The notes beneath the pieces were generated by a model. It was not told where the DNA came from. It ran no database searches and saw only the letters and a list, made by a program, of their open reading frames with translations. DNA of 64,000 bases from an uncultured Chitinophaga sp. (lineage in GTDB: Bacteria > Bacteroidota > Bacteroidia > Chitinophagales > Chitinophagaceae), in contig NZ_CALEJS010000011.1 in the NCBI RefSeq assembly GCF_937898475.1, forward strand, positions 124,001 through 188,000. The letters are read 5' to 3'. Shown here in pieces: positions 17,856 to 28,200 of this stretch. The position numbers and the translations under genes were made by a program. Position 1 is the stretch's first letter, and each line of letters begins with the position of its first letter.

Positions 17856-20800
17856 TGAAATACCCATTCTGTATATAACATTTTGTCCATCCAGGAAGTT
17901 TTGAGCATACCAAAGCTCCAGGGCAGGGTCTGTAATATCATGTCGTATCCCCGCTGCTCTACCCGCAGGAACCAGGCTTCTTCTGTCTGCCATAATGCGC
18001 CGTCTCTCACCAGGAAGGCTTCCCGGAAGCCTTCAACGGAAGTATGCTTCATCCGTTCCCATTGTTGCAGCACCACCTGCAGCATTTCCTGCGACAACTG
18101 CTTTTCTTCTTCCTTCAATGTCAACTCCAGGGGCACCGGCTCTTCCAAAGGGAAATTACACAATACTTTATTCAGCACCAGCTCATGCTCGGCATGTTCT
18201 TCTTTCAGGTTCACGGTATACTGCAAAAAATGTATGGCCCTTATCTGCGCTTCCGGGCTGGTGAACTGCCCCGCAGCTACATATCCCAGGCGCTGAAAAG
18301 CGAAGGTAAGGAAAGGGTACAGCAACACCAGTCCTGCATTACCTACATAAACAGTATCCGGCTCGGGCATCTTTAAGGGTTCGTATTCCCTGGCGGGCTG
18401 CTCCTGCTGCAAAGGGCGATCATTTTGCTGTGCTGCAGCCCCGGATGGCTTTACAGCCGGCAATGCGGAGTTTGGCACCTGCCGTGGTGACAGCAGCTGC
18501 AGATCCTTCTCATACATACTGCTGCGGATATTGTCCGTATGCAGATGCGTCCGCGCATACTTAATGGCGCGTTGCTGCAAAGCAGGCAGGATATTACGCA
18601 AATGATTATAAGAAGAGATGACGGTCTTCTCATTCACCTCCACCAGCTCTTCAATAAAACCGCGTGCAATGGCGGCGCCATTATTCATTAAGAACTCCAG
18701 GAAACGCGCCGCATATGTCGTTGCATCCGGCAATGTGAACTGCCCCGTTAACAGCAAAATATGAAACTGCCTGAACAATATGCGCAGCTGCGCTCTTTCT
18801 CCGCTATCTGTTACCATCCTGTCAAAAAGCTGTTGCAGCTCACGCAGGGCTGCGGTAGCGGGATGCCCCCATCCTATCTCAATATCTCCCATTATGTCCA
18901 GGAAGGTATCATCATCCAGCTGCTGCGCTGCATACTGCACCAGCGCAGGGTAGTGAAAGATGCGTTTATAAAACTGCTGTCTTTCCTGCCTGCCCTGTTG
19001 CTTATAAAAACGCACGGCATCCCTGAAGCTGCTAACAGCATTTTTCAGGGAAGGCGCAACCGTTTCCTGCAATATCAGCAGGCTGTCTGCTATTGCAAAA
19101 GCTTCCAGGCTTTGCCTGATATTGTTCTCCTGCAGCCCCCCCACGGGCGGTGTGAATACCTGGTATATCTCCATCCTTGCCGACAGTAAACCTTTCCCCT
19201 CATTGAACAGGGCGTTCAACACGGCAGGCTTTTCGCGGAAAAGCAGTATAACAGATTGCTTCAGCAGGGTCTGTACGGTGGCGCCATCCACTCCATACAG
19301 ATGGTCGGGCAGGCGTTTATAAGACAGGAAGTAACTCAGCAAATTAATAGCCTGCTCCAGCCATTCCTGCTTTTCTGTTGCGCTGGTGATGGTGTCGTAT
19401 TGACTGAACCTGTGCAGCAAACGGGATACCGCTGCGGGGAGGCCCGGCCGTTGTTCTCTCAGCGGCGGCTCCGGTTGCTGCGGCAGCTCCTGCCACAAGC
19501 CGTCCATTACCACCATGGTTCCGGTCTCGGGCGGAGCCAGCACCTGTTTCATCCATGACATCAACAGCTCCCTGACAGGTGCAAGGGCAGTGCTTACCTG
19601 CCAAAGATCATACACACGGTTAAGCATAAACGGCAACCGCTGTATAACGGCGGCGGTATCCGCCAGCTTTTCCTTATAATTGATATACAGCCATTCCAGC
19701 ATACGGGCGCTCAACCAGATGGTCTCGCTTGCAGTAAAGGAACCCGCCTGCGAGGGCAGCGTTCCTTCTTCCAGGAAATGCCGCAGCCAGGTGGTAATGG
19801 TAGCGCCAGCTCCTTCCTTTTCCTCCATCGTAGCAGGCGCCCCGTTATCCCGGATAAACCGTATCAGCGGATGAAGGTGTTGCGAAGTTTCCGGAACATG
19901 GCCGGATGCAAATGCATGATATAGCGATGCTGCTGCTGTTTGCCAGCCATTCACAAGCTGTTGCAGATGATTGTCCAGCCACTGATAAGCGCCTGCATCC
20001 GCTGCGCTGATCGTTGGTAACACACTTCTCATAAGCACTGCCAGGCTGCCGGAGCCAGTGCCGCTTACTGCTGCCCAATGATGTAGCGCTTCTTCTGCAA
20101 AGCTGGCGGCATTAAAGTGCCCATATCCCGCATCTGCCCACACCTGCCAAAAGGCCTTCATTACCTGCTGCTGCAGGATGGCGGCTTTTACACCTGATAT
20201 CATGTAACGGTGCACCGATGCCAATAATGTATACACCTGCTCATAGGCCTCCCGGGCAGCATCTGTGAGACCGGCTGCGCGTGCGATTGCAAAGAACTGT
20301 TCTGCTGTGATACCGGACAGCCATCGCTCCATCGTATAAGCATGTGTTCCGGCATATTTGAAAACCATTACCAGTTCTGTTTCCGACCGCTCCATCAGCT
20401 GCTGTAACAAACTGTGAATGGAAAAATGTGCATAAGTTTTTCCCCACCAGGGAACGCTGCCATACAACAAGCGATAGAGGATCACATCTCTCAGCAAAAT
20501 ATGTTCAGGTTCTCCGGATGATGGCGTGCCTGTTATCGCTGCCGATGGCCTGGTAAAATACTGTTCATTGGCCTGCAGCAACCATTGGTCATTCAGCTGC
20601 ATGACCAGGGTGCTGCGCTGCGCAGGTGCAAAGAGGTTTGTCCACCTCTTCCAGGCGGTTGCCTGTTGCAGGCTGAGTGTCAGCATTTCCTTCAGCTGCG
20701 CCGGCGACCGGCGGGCAGATAATAACAGGGCCTCATACAAGGTGGTCAGCGAAGCGGGTGCTGCCCACCAGGGAAAGGATCCGGATTGCAGGTAGTAACG

Positions 20801-21772
20801 TAACAGGTTGACAGGCGCGGTTGCCTGTTCGTCCTGTTGCCGTGAGGTAAGATCCCCGAACCGGGTACTGCCTGCCGGGTATTGCTCCCTGTACAGCGAC
20901 CTGATAAAACCGCCTATGGTAGCGGCCTGGATATCCTGTCTGTAAAATACCAGGGCATCATAGAACAGCTGCAGCAATGCATCATAGTCCACGTTAAAAT
21001 GATGCGCCATCTGCGTGAGATGGCTGCGGACAAACTCCCTGCGGTTAAAATTGGAACCGCGGTCTGTGAGCAGGTAGGTGAGCACAAACCACCACACCGC
21101 TCTCTCCAGCGCTTTGCCTTCTGCCTGCACCACCTGCCGGTGCTGTTGTATATGCAATACTTCGCGGCTATACTCCAGCATGAATGCAGCTTCAGCCGGC
21201 TCCAATACATGCACGATCTGTTGTATGGCAGTGATAGAGAACTGCCAGGCAATGCGTTTCCGTACATATTGCAACTGGCCCAGCTTACGTATCAGTACTG
21301 CCAGCAGTGCCGGCGCGTCTGCTGCCAGCCGAAAGATCACCTGGTCTGGTTGCTCCCGCTCTGCTGCTGCAGCCCACCAGGGCATAGCGCCACTAAGCAG
21401 GTAATATTCCAGCAATTCGCCCAGCCGTTCACTGCCTGTCTTCACCCTTACCTGGCCACTCAGCTGATGCTGCGAACCGGGTGTGCCGCTACGCAGGATA
21501 CCCGTCAGCGCTTTTTCCAGCGCTTCCAGTAATTTAAGCGGCAGCTGTGTCTCCATATCCCTGTACGATATGCTACCCAGATCCAGCTCCAGTGTATCCA
21601 GTACAGCTACCACATCTTCGGGCAAAAGCTGCTGCAGCAGCTCGTCCGTATCAGCTGCCAGTCTTCGCCTGAAAAGGCTGCTGATGCTGTCCTGCAATGC
21701 CATTGCTTTTGCCTTTGCGCTGAACCGGACATCAAATGTATAACGGCGGATAATATGGTGAGAGGCGCTCAT
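17852..21772 (-). CDS. eCIS tape-measure protein
   Basis: The 1306-aa, mainly alpha-helical protein matches the contractile injection system tape-measure family. The conserved N-terminal block (RRYTFDVRFSAKAKAMALQ, then LDTLELDLGSI) and the conserved C-terminal block around LLYPFLTFAFQRLGY, LKEEHAEHELVLNKVLCNFP and LQTLPWSFGMLKTSWM are both visible. In between, a short motif recurs with variation: YYLLSGAMPWWAA at about 122-135, YYLQSGSFPWWAA at 326-338, LYGSVPWWG at 436-444, FLEEGTLPS at 666-674 and FLSYKRLPD at 815-823. The protein sets the length of the tube and occupies its lumen in related systems. It follows the Afp12-like gene by 9 bp and is coupled to the ATPase gene. Confidence 0.88.
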   Translation of the reverse strand: MSASHHIIRRYTFDVRFSAKAKAMALQDSISSLFRRRLAADTDELLQQLLPEDVVAVLDTLELDLGSISYRDMETQLPLKLLEALEKALTGILRSGTPGSQHQLSGQVRVKTGSERLGELLEYYLLSGAMPWWAAAAEREQPDQVIFRLAADAPALLAVLIRKLGQLQYVRKRIAWQFSITAIQQIVHVLEPAEAAFMLEYSREVLHIQQHRQVVQAEGKALERAVWWFVLTYLLTDRGSNFNRREFVRSHLTQMAHHFNVDYDALLQLFYDALVFYRQDIQAATIGGFIRSLYREQYPAGSTRFGDLTSRQQDEQATAPVNLLRYYLQSGSFPWWAAPASLTTLYEALLLSARRSPAQLKEMLTLSLQQATAWKRWTNLFAPAQRSTLVMQLNDQWLLQANEQYFTRPSAAITGTPSSGEPEHILLRDVILYRLLYGSVPWWGKTYAHFSIHSLLQQLMERSETELVMVFKYAGTHAYTMERWLSGITAEQFFAIARAAGLTDAAREAYEQVYTLLASVHRYMISGVKAAILQQQVMKAFWQVWADAGYGHFNAASFAEEALHHWAAVSGTGSGSLAVLMRSVLPTISAADAGAYQWLDNHLQQLVNGWQTAAASLYHAFASGHVPETSQHLHPLIRFIRDNGAPATMEEKEGAGATITTWLRHFLEEGTLPSQAGSFTASETIWLSARMLEWLYINYKEKLADTAAVIQRLPFMLNRVYDLWQVSTALAPVRELLMSWMKQVLAPPETGTMVVMDGLWQELPQQPEPPLREQRPGLPAAVSRLLHRFSQYDTITSATEKQEWLEQAINLLSYFLSYKRLPDHLYGVDGATVQTLLKQSVILLFREKPAVLNALFNEGKGLLSARMEIYQVFTPPVGGLQENNIRQSLEAFAIADSLLILQETVAPSLKNAVSSFRDAVRFYKQQGRQERQQFYKRIFHYPALVQYAAQQLDDDTFLDIMGDIEIGWGHPATAALRELQQLFDRMVTDSGERAQLRILFRQFHILLLTGQFTLPDATTYAARFLEFLMNNGAAIARGFIEELVEVNEKTVISSYNHLRNILPALQQRAIKYARTHLHTDNIRSSMYEKDLQLLSPRQVPNSALPAVKPSGAAAQQNDRPLQQEQPAREYEPLKMPEPDTVYVGNAGLVLLYPFLTFAFQRLGYVAAGQFTSPEAQIRAIHFLQYTVNLKEEHAEHELVLNKVLCNFPLEEPVPLELTLKEEEKQLSQEMLQVVLQQWERMKHTSVEGFREAFLVRDGALWQTEEAWFLRVEQRGYDMILQTLPWSFGMLKTSWMDKMLYTEWVFQ

Positions 21773-21781
21773 GCAGATCTG

Positions 21782-24424
21782 TTACCAGGTCATCTGATCA
21801 TTGGCAAGATAAGAGATCAGCGGCTGCGCGGCTGCCTGTACATCCCGGTTATCCTGCATGGCTTTTAACCAGTTAAAATAATGTTCTTCAAAAGTGCGCA
21901 TGGCGGCGATACCCAGCCACTTTAACTGCAGACGAAGCTGTACCGGTGTACGTTCCCTGAACAATCCATCTGCAAAGTCCCTGAATTCGGGCAGCTGAAA
22001 CCGTGCAGGCCATGCGGGGAATACTACTGTGAGCCCGAAACGAAAAAAATCTTCCCGCAGCATTCTACCGGAGTCATGTTTGACATAGTATTCAAAATAC
22101 GCCTGTTGCTTTGCTGCCTCATCCTGCAAGGCGCGCAGCTGCGCTTCTCTTTCTTCAAAGGTAGACCAGTAAGGATGCTGATGTAACTGCTGTCCATTGC
22201 GGTCAAACATGCGGAACCCGAAACGGGCTTCTGTCAGTCTGGGTTTCAGCAGGAGGTGCTCTACCAGGTAAAAGCCTTCTGAATCTGTGCTGATCTGTTT
22301 CAGGTGGCGGATCATATCTTTCAGCGCTGCAGCGGCACGATCACGGCCAGCTGCCCTGAGCACGATCTTCCATGCATCATGGTGATGGTGACGGTACACT
22401 ACCAGGTGTTCCTTCGTTTCTTCATCATGAACGATCCGGTAATTGTCCATGCTCAGGCCCGTTCTGAGAAAGGATAAGGGCTGGCCCGCAAAATTATAGA
22501 CCGGAGGCTGATCTGCTACCGCAGGCGCGTCTGTCAGCTCTACTTTCAGTACCTCATCCTTTAAATGATATTCCCTGATAAAATGGAAGTGCGATTGATG
22601 CGCCGTCCTGCTGCCCACATTTACTTTGAGGTGAGGAGCGTCAAAAACAGCGCTGAGCCGTTTCTTCTTTTCATCGGGTATGTATAACAGTTTATAGAGC
22701 CATCTTTCATAACCGGAGAGCTGGCCCGGTTCCAGCAGGTCATCCCGGTAGTTGAAAGAACGCAAGCGGTTACCGGTCAGCCGTACTACATGACGCAGGA
22801 TATCAGCCTTCCATTCCAGTTCAGCGCTCACCCTGTTATTGGAGGTCTGGTCATCATAAACCTGGTGATATAAGCTGACGGGATAGGTGATCAGGAAAAG
22901 ATTGAAGCGTGCCATCAGGTGGTCCAGGATGCGGTTCTTTCTTTCCTGGTATACTTTATCGGTTTCATTCCCTTCCAGCAAAGCTTTTATATAGGCGTTC
23001 CCGGTATCCTGTACAAACTGTTCCCAGGTCTTACCCGCAGGCAGGGCCTCGTTGGTGAACGCGCTGATCAGTGGCCGTACATGCGGCACATTATAAAGCG
23101 GTTGGATAGCATAGGTATAGGGCGGTGTATTACCAGCCAACGGAGAGAAAAAGCTGCCCAGGTTGCCCAGCTGTGCCAGGTAGTTAGCCAGCAGCTGTTC
23201 AAAGAATAAAAGATAGGCCTTCAGCTGTTTGGCCTGTGCCTTGCGCCGGTCGGGCGATGATGCATCCAGTCCCTCAGACCCTATTCCATATATACCGGGA
23301 AAATGATGTTGCAATGAGTAGTAACGGCTTACGCTGCGGTATTCCGCTTTTAAGCGCGGATAAGCCTCTCCTGTTTTCTGACCGACAAACCTGCGCCGGG
23401 TAATGGTCTTTGCTTTCTGGTAAGCGTTCCAGAACACTACATCCCTTAAAAGATATTCGTACTTGTCACTGAAGATCCTGATATCATTCTTTTCACCGGG
23501 TACCTGCAAAAAAGGATAATGCCCTTCTTTTACCATGACCGGTCTTGAGGTGAACACACCATCTTCACCGGCAATATTCAGGTTCTTTACCTTCAGTACG
23601 CCCGGTACTTCAGACACCACTTTCATCAGATCAGCCGGATCGATCATTGTTTTGCGTTCTGTCAGATCGCTGTCAGCGATAAACCCCTTCTTCAGCAAGG
23701 GACCGCTGTAAATGTCCTCCACGGCATATCCTTTATTGAGCAGCTCATCTTCCGTAAAATAGCGTACGGGCGGATGCATGGCAAACTCAAAAGCATTGCA
23801 GACATGCGCCGCTATCTCCTGGGCATCGAATCGCCCGTCTACCAGTATCTCTGCCTGTACGGCCATGAACTGGGGTTGCAGCACGATGATCTCCTCCACA
23901 TCTTCCCCGATGTTCCGGTGAGACATCAGGCAATTGCAAACGGCGTCAATAACTGCCTGCTGTGCTTCCGGCCTGGCATCCACCAATGCATCTTCCATCT
24001 GCAGGAACACCCTGTACACGCCTTTTGTACATGCATAGGGCTGCAGCCCTTTTACCGGTTCTATCCAGATATTCTCCACTTCATCCACCTCATCCAGCAC
24101 CAGCTTACGGTAATCATTGATCGTAACGGCGGCGCTGCTCATGATCGCTCCTTTTGAGAAGAAAGCATGTAGCAGCGGATCTATATCCCCTTTTCTATCT
24201 GCGAGTATTTCGTCTATCGGAAAATCTGTACGGTATGCCAGATCCGTGATGGCATAACACAGCTGTTCCAGGATAGTGACCCCTGGATCATGCAGGTTAT
24301 AGTCTGTCCACGTTTTACCAGATAAGCGCTGCACATGTTCAATGGCTTCACGGCGCAGCTGTTCATAATCAAATCCCGGATCCCGGCGCTTATCCCGTTC
24401 AATAACAATATGGGTATCGGGCAT
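21782..24424 (-). CDS. eCIS baseplate component, Afp12-like
   Basis: The 880-aa protein starts with a long conserved block at about 38-72 (WTDYNLHDPGVTILEQLCYA) that also occurs in phage and eCIS baseplate J-family proteins. The middle contains stretches typical of baseplate wedge proteins, and the C-terminus is helical. In Afp/PVC clusters two large wedge proteins (Afp11 and Afp12) lie between gp25 and the tape measure; this protein occupies the Afp12 place, directly before the tape-measure gene. It is expected to join the Afp11-like wedge in the baseplate ring. The Afp12 label is by position and general resemblance. Confidence 0.75.
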   Translation of the reverse strand: MPDTHIVIERDKRRDPGFDYEQLRREAIEHVQRLSGKTWTDYNLHDPGVTILEQLCYAITDLAYRTDFPIDEILADRKGDIDPLLHAFFSKGAIMSSAAVTINDYRKLVLDEVDEVENIWIEPVKGLQPYACTKGVYRVFLQMEDALVDARPEAQQAVIDAVCNCLMSHRNIGEDVEEIIVLQPQFMAVQAEILVDGRFDAQEIAAHVCNAFEFAMHPPVRYFTEDELLNKGYAVEDIYSGPLLKKGFIADSDLTERKTMIDPADLMKVVSEVPGVLKVKNLNIAGEDGVFTSRPVMVKEGHYPFLQVPGEKNDIRIFSDKYEYLLRDVVFWNAYQKAKTITRRRFVGQKTGEAYPRLKAEYRSVSRYYSLQHHFPGIYGIGSEGLDASSPDRRKAQAKQLKAYLLFFEQLLANYLAQLGNLGSFFSPLAGNTPPYTYAIQPLYNVPHVRPLISAFTNEALPAGKTWEQFVQDTGNAYIKALLEGNETDKVYQERKNRILDHLMARFNLFLITYPVSLYHQVYDDQTSNNRVSAELEWKADILRHVVRLTGNRLRSFNYRDDLLEPGQLSGYERWLYKLLYIPDEKKKRLSAVFDAPHLKVNVGSRTAHQSHFHFIREYHLKDEVLKVELTDAPAVADQPPVYNFAGQPLSFLRTGLSMDNYRIVHDEETKEHLVVYRHHHHDAWKIVLRAAGRDRAAAALKDMIRHLKQISTDSEGFYLVEHLLLKPRLTEARFGFRMFDRNGQQLHQHPYWSTFEEREAQLRALQDEAAKQQAYFEYYVKHDSGRMLREDFFRFGLTVVFPAWPARFQLPEFRDFADGLFRERTPVQLRLQLKWLGIAAMRTFEEHYFNWLKAMQDNRDVQAAAQPLISYLANDQMTW

Positions 24425-24435
24425 GATAGTATATT

Positions 24436-25227
24436 TTAATAGTAATAGGTTTCGGGCATAAACATTTCATCGGCCCAGAGCCGGGTAATGCGGTAATAGA
24501 TATCCACGCCGAGGCCATAGTTGCTGTTGGTGCGCATCTGCAGCTCATAGTTATGGGTACTTCCCTTCCAGCGTACCTTGATCTTGTTCCAGCAGAACCC
24601 GTAATAGGCGCATGTCTGCCGGATCTTATTCCGCGAGCTGCCGAAAGTGCTCACCGCATATGCATGCATCATAGCGTGACGGCCGGCGTGCTTCAGACCC
24701 GTTCTTGCTACAATTTCGAATGCCTGGCAATTGTCCAGCTCCTGTAATACGGGATGCCATTTTCCATCCGCAGGCACCGTTCCCACCTTGTAGCTGCCGG
24801 TACGCCCTTCCATGGCGGTAAAGCCCTTAATATCCACTTTAAAATCAGGATCGCATTTCTTACCGATGCCCAGCTTACCGTCTGTATGAAAGAAGAAACC
24901 GCTGGTATCCTTCTTTTCATCCCTGGCGTCCTGTCCGTTAAGATAGGGCTGCAGGCGCAGCGCGGGATACTCGTACTCATCTTTCTCCACAAAAAAGAAT
25001 GGCTCCAGGTCGTCGGTAGCTTTGTAGAAAGAGAGCAGCCGCTTGGAGGATCCGAGGGCGGCTATCTGCAACCCGTTCTCTTCATCTTTTGAAAAGCCGT
25101 CTTCCTGTTTATTAATGGTAGAATCTATCAGGTAGCCGAAATGGTTTTCGGACGGCATCTTTCCATTCCGGAAATACTGTTTAAGCTCTTCACGGCCGTA
25201 TACCTTTTTATTTTGTTTAGGTTCCAT
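24436..25227 (-). CDS. Putative eCIS fibre or baseplate-attached binding protein
   Basis: The 263-aa protein has an N-terminal segment (YGREELKQYFRNGKMPSENHF, then GYLIDSTINKQEDGF) of a sort seen at the base of Bacteroidota tail-fibre-like proteins. A central region follows with a GKLGIGKKCDPDFKVDIKGFT signature like those of phage fibre heads. The C-terminal domain (about 140-263) is aromatic- and basic-rich and ends PETYYY. No signal peptide or enzyme motif is visible. It sits between the Afp11-like and Afp12-like wedge genes. Receptor binding or a structural fibre role is inferred from motif style and position; it may be the target-recognition component. Confidence 0.55.
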   Translation of the reverse strand: MEPKQNKKVYGREELKQYFRNGKMPSENHFGYLIDSTINKQEDGFSKDEENGLQIAALGSSKRLLSFYKATDDLEPFFFVEKDEYEYPALRLQPYLNGQDARDEKKDTSGFFFHTDGKLGIGKKCDPDFKVDIKGFTAMEGRTGSYKVGTVPADGKWHPVLQELDNCQAFEIVARTGLKHAGRHAMMHAYAVSTFGSSRNKIRQTCAYYGFCWNKIKVRWKGSTHNYELQMRTNSNYGLGVDIYYRITRLWADEMFMPETYYY

Positions 25228-25239
25228 ATCAGCGAAATT

Positions 25240-28200
25240 TTATTTTGGGTGAATGGTGATAGTGAGTAGTTCCTCATCAAAAGGATCTGGCGGCGGCTGC
25301 GGCGGCGGACCTGTATCGTGATCTTTTCCTACCAGCAGCTCGTCTCCCACTTCCAGGCCCTGTATACCCAGCGGAGCAGGGTCTTCGTAACCCGGTTCGG
25401 GTAATATGCTGATCAGGTGTTCGGCAGCGGGAATAAATACGCCTTCGGGAACAGATACCCGTATGAAAGGCCTGTCATCCAGTGCGGTATCTGTGATGCA
25501 TGCGGTGACCTGTCCTGTACGCGGGTGTTTCTCGTAATAAAAATGTACCAGTGAAAACCCCGTCACATAATCCACATAAGGGAGCCGGTTAATGAAGTTC
25601 AGTATCTCCGAGCGGTACAACACGCTGCCTACTTTAAAATTAGCCGCTTCCCCAAAGAGCCAGGGGCACAGGTAACGTTTAATATCATCATAGAGCATCT
25701 GGAGATACAGGTTCTCGTTCTGATTATCCTGCTCCCCGTTGAAACGCACTTTACATACTACCTTTACCCGCTCATACACGGGATTGCGGATCTCTGCTTT
25801 CACAAAAGAAGAGATGGTACGCTGCACAAAGGCCTGTATCCTGTATAGTGTGGCCAGGTCTACTTTGGGTTCCAGTGTATTGAACAAGCCGTTGGCCGTC
25901 TGGCAGGGCACTACAATGATCATAATGTCTGGCATATCCGGCATGTGAAACTGCTGATCTTCCACGCTCAGGCATTTTACGATCAGCAGCTCTGGGAATT
26001 CCTGCAGCAGCACCTGGGAAATATCATAGCCGAAGGCGGGCCGTGCCTTGTGCCGCAGGCGTTCGCTTACCCGGGTATAGTATTGCGCTTCCGTTTCCTG
26101 GCGGCGGCCGCCAAAAGATGGAAAGGGTTGCCATACATGCTGCAGCGGCTTGATATCAGACTTAAATTTCTTAATAGAAAAGGGAGCGATGGACAAAGCT
26201 TCTTCCAGTGTTTGTGCAATGTCTTCCGTCTGCCGCCGGGCCACTACCGCGTTGGGGAATATGCCCACTACCCTGGGATTGGCGCTCAGGGCCGTTTCGG
26301 AGGATATCCGGATCCAGTACAGGGCGGGATCCAGTATGGTATTACCATTACGGATACCGGCGGGTATGCGGAGCTTCACGATACCGCTCTTCAGCAGATT
26401 GTTGGTATCATCAGAAAGGATATGCGTTCTTGCAAAAGGTACCCAGGCATTATTATCCAGGTAGCTCCATTTTAAAGGCCCGTTGGCTGATGCCGTATCG
26501 CTGTAATACTTTTCATCCAGCTGGAAAAGCAAAGACAGCTCTTCGTTGCCATGGAGCCTGTTAAAACCAATGCATAGATTAGCCATATCAGGCGCCTGTG
26601 GCAATAGTGAAAAGGTGTTTCCTCCCGGCTGGGGATATATTTTGCTGAAACCTGATGGCATGGCATGATATACCTCCAGGCCATCGCCCTGCTGCGCCGA
26701 CTGTACTGATTTCAACGCTTCCGTATGTTCCAGGGTATAGTTAAGTGAGAGGGTCTTTACCCTTGGCGTATACGGCAGGCCAGGCACCGGCTTTTTTTTC
26801 CTGGGCAAGAGGGTGTGCTGTGAATTGTACATTACCACACCGGGATAGATCTGTTCAAACAGGCGATGCCCGAACGCTTCATCCGGTGCTGCCAGGTAGA
26901 GGCGTACGCCTCCTTCCATGTATAAAGGCACATGTTGCCCTTGTTCTTTTTCCAGCAGCATGTCATTGGAAAAAGAGAGCTTGGAAATATCTATATTTTC
27001 CAGCAGCGTTTCTTCCGCGAGATAGATATTTCCTTCCCTGTCCCGCGTGGTCTGGAAAAGCGTGAGCTGCTGCTGACTATCCCGTTCAGGGAAATAGGCG
27101 CCATGATTCAGGCTGCTGATGCCTATTTTAAAAGCATCATTGCGATAGCCTGCGTCGTATCCGTCATAATAGGCTTCAAAGCCGTTTTCATCCCTCGGCA
27201 GATTCAGCCACTCCAGCTTTATGCTGAAGCTGCGTGTAAACCGGTTAAAGATATTGCTGTTATTGATGTCGAGAAAGGCGCCTACATAAGGCTGGGGGCC
27301 AAACATCATGAATGCGCCTGCAGGGCTCAGCAGCCCGATGTTATTCTGTATTTTAACGTAACGATGTCCTTCCACTCTCACGTTCATGCTCACACGTTCC
27401 AGTACCAGGTTGCTCAGAAATGAGTAGGGGTGATGGAAGCAGGCGTTGTTCAGCAACACTTTCAGCAAGGGACTGCGGGCATCTATCCCGCACTGATGCA
27501 CTGCTTCATTATAGGTGCGCCAGGCCTTGTCTGTAACGTCGAGCAAAAAATTGATCTCCAGGCAGGTTTCATTGAGCGTCTCCCGGGAGCTTCTGACGCT
27601 GAACCGGGATACGGTTTCCCACCCTTCTTCTGTTGTATAGTACAGATGAAATGCGCCGGAAAGTAACTGGGTCATCGTAACAGCTTCGCTGCGGTTAGAC
27701 ACGGCGGCAAAATTCTTTATATAAGCCAGGAAAGCGCTGAAAGTGGATGGCTCGAAGTAAAGCTTTATTGTTACCTGGCGGCTGCCTTCCTGCAGGTATA
27801 ACACCGGCGAACCTACGATAAACCCGATATCCGTATCCTCCATTGTACGCCTGGAAGGGGAAAGATCATGCTGATCTTCTCCCAGTAACGGCCAGGGGCG
27901 GATAACGGTGCCTTCCTTCTCAAGGTCAGCCGGCTGGATCACGGGGTGCACCGCCAGGTAGGCCTGCGCTTCCCTGATATCCTGCTGGTCTAAAGCGGGA
28001 GCACTGATCTGCAGATAGTCGCTTACAAACAAGGTATGCAGCGACATGATCTTTATATTGTGCACCTTCACCGTTTCCTCCAGCATATACTGCAACGGTT
28101 CTTTTCTTGCATGCACATTTGCGAGCAGCACCTGCCCTTTCTCGATGGTAAAGCTGAGGATATGCGGCACGGGCTCCAGGAAAATATGCACTTTATCCGG

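Noticed and set aside
17856..17993. Upstream extension of the AAA+ ATPase frame
   Set aside because: It overlaps the conserved C-terminus of the tape-measure gene by more than 140 bp, and the ATG at 17855 overlaps the preceding stop codon (ATGA) as expected for coupled genes.
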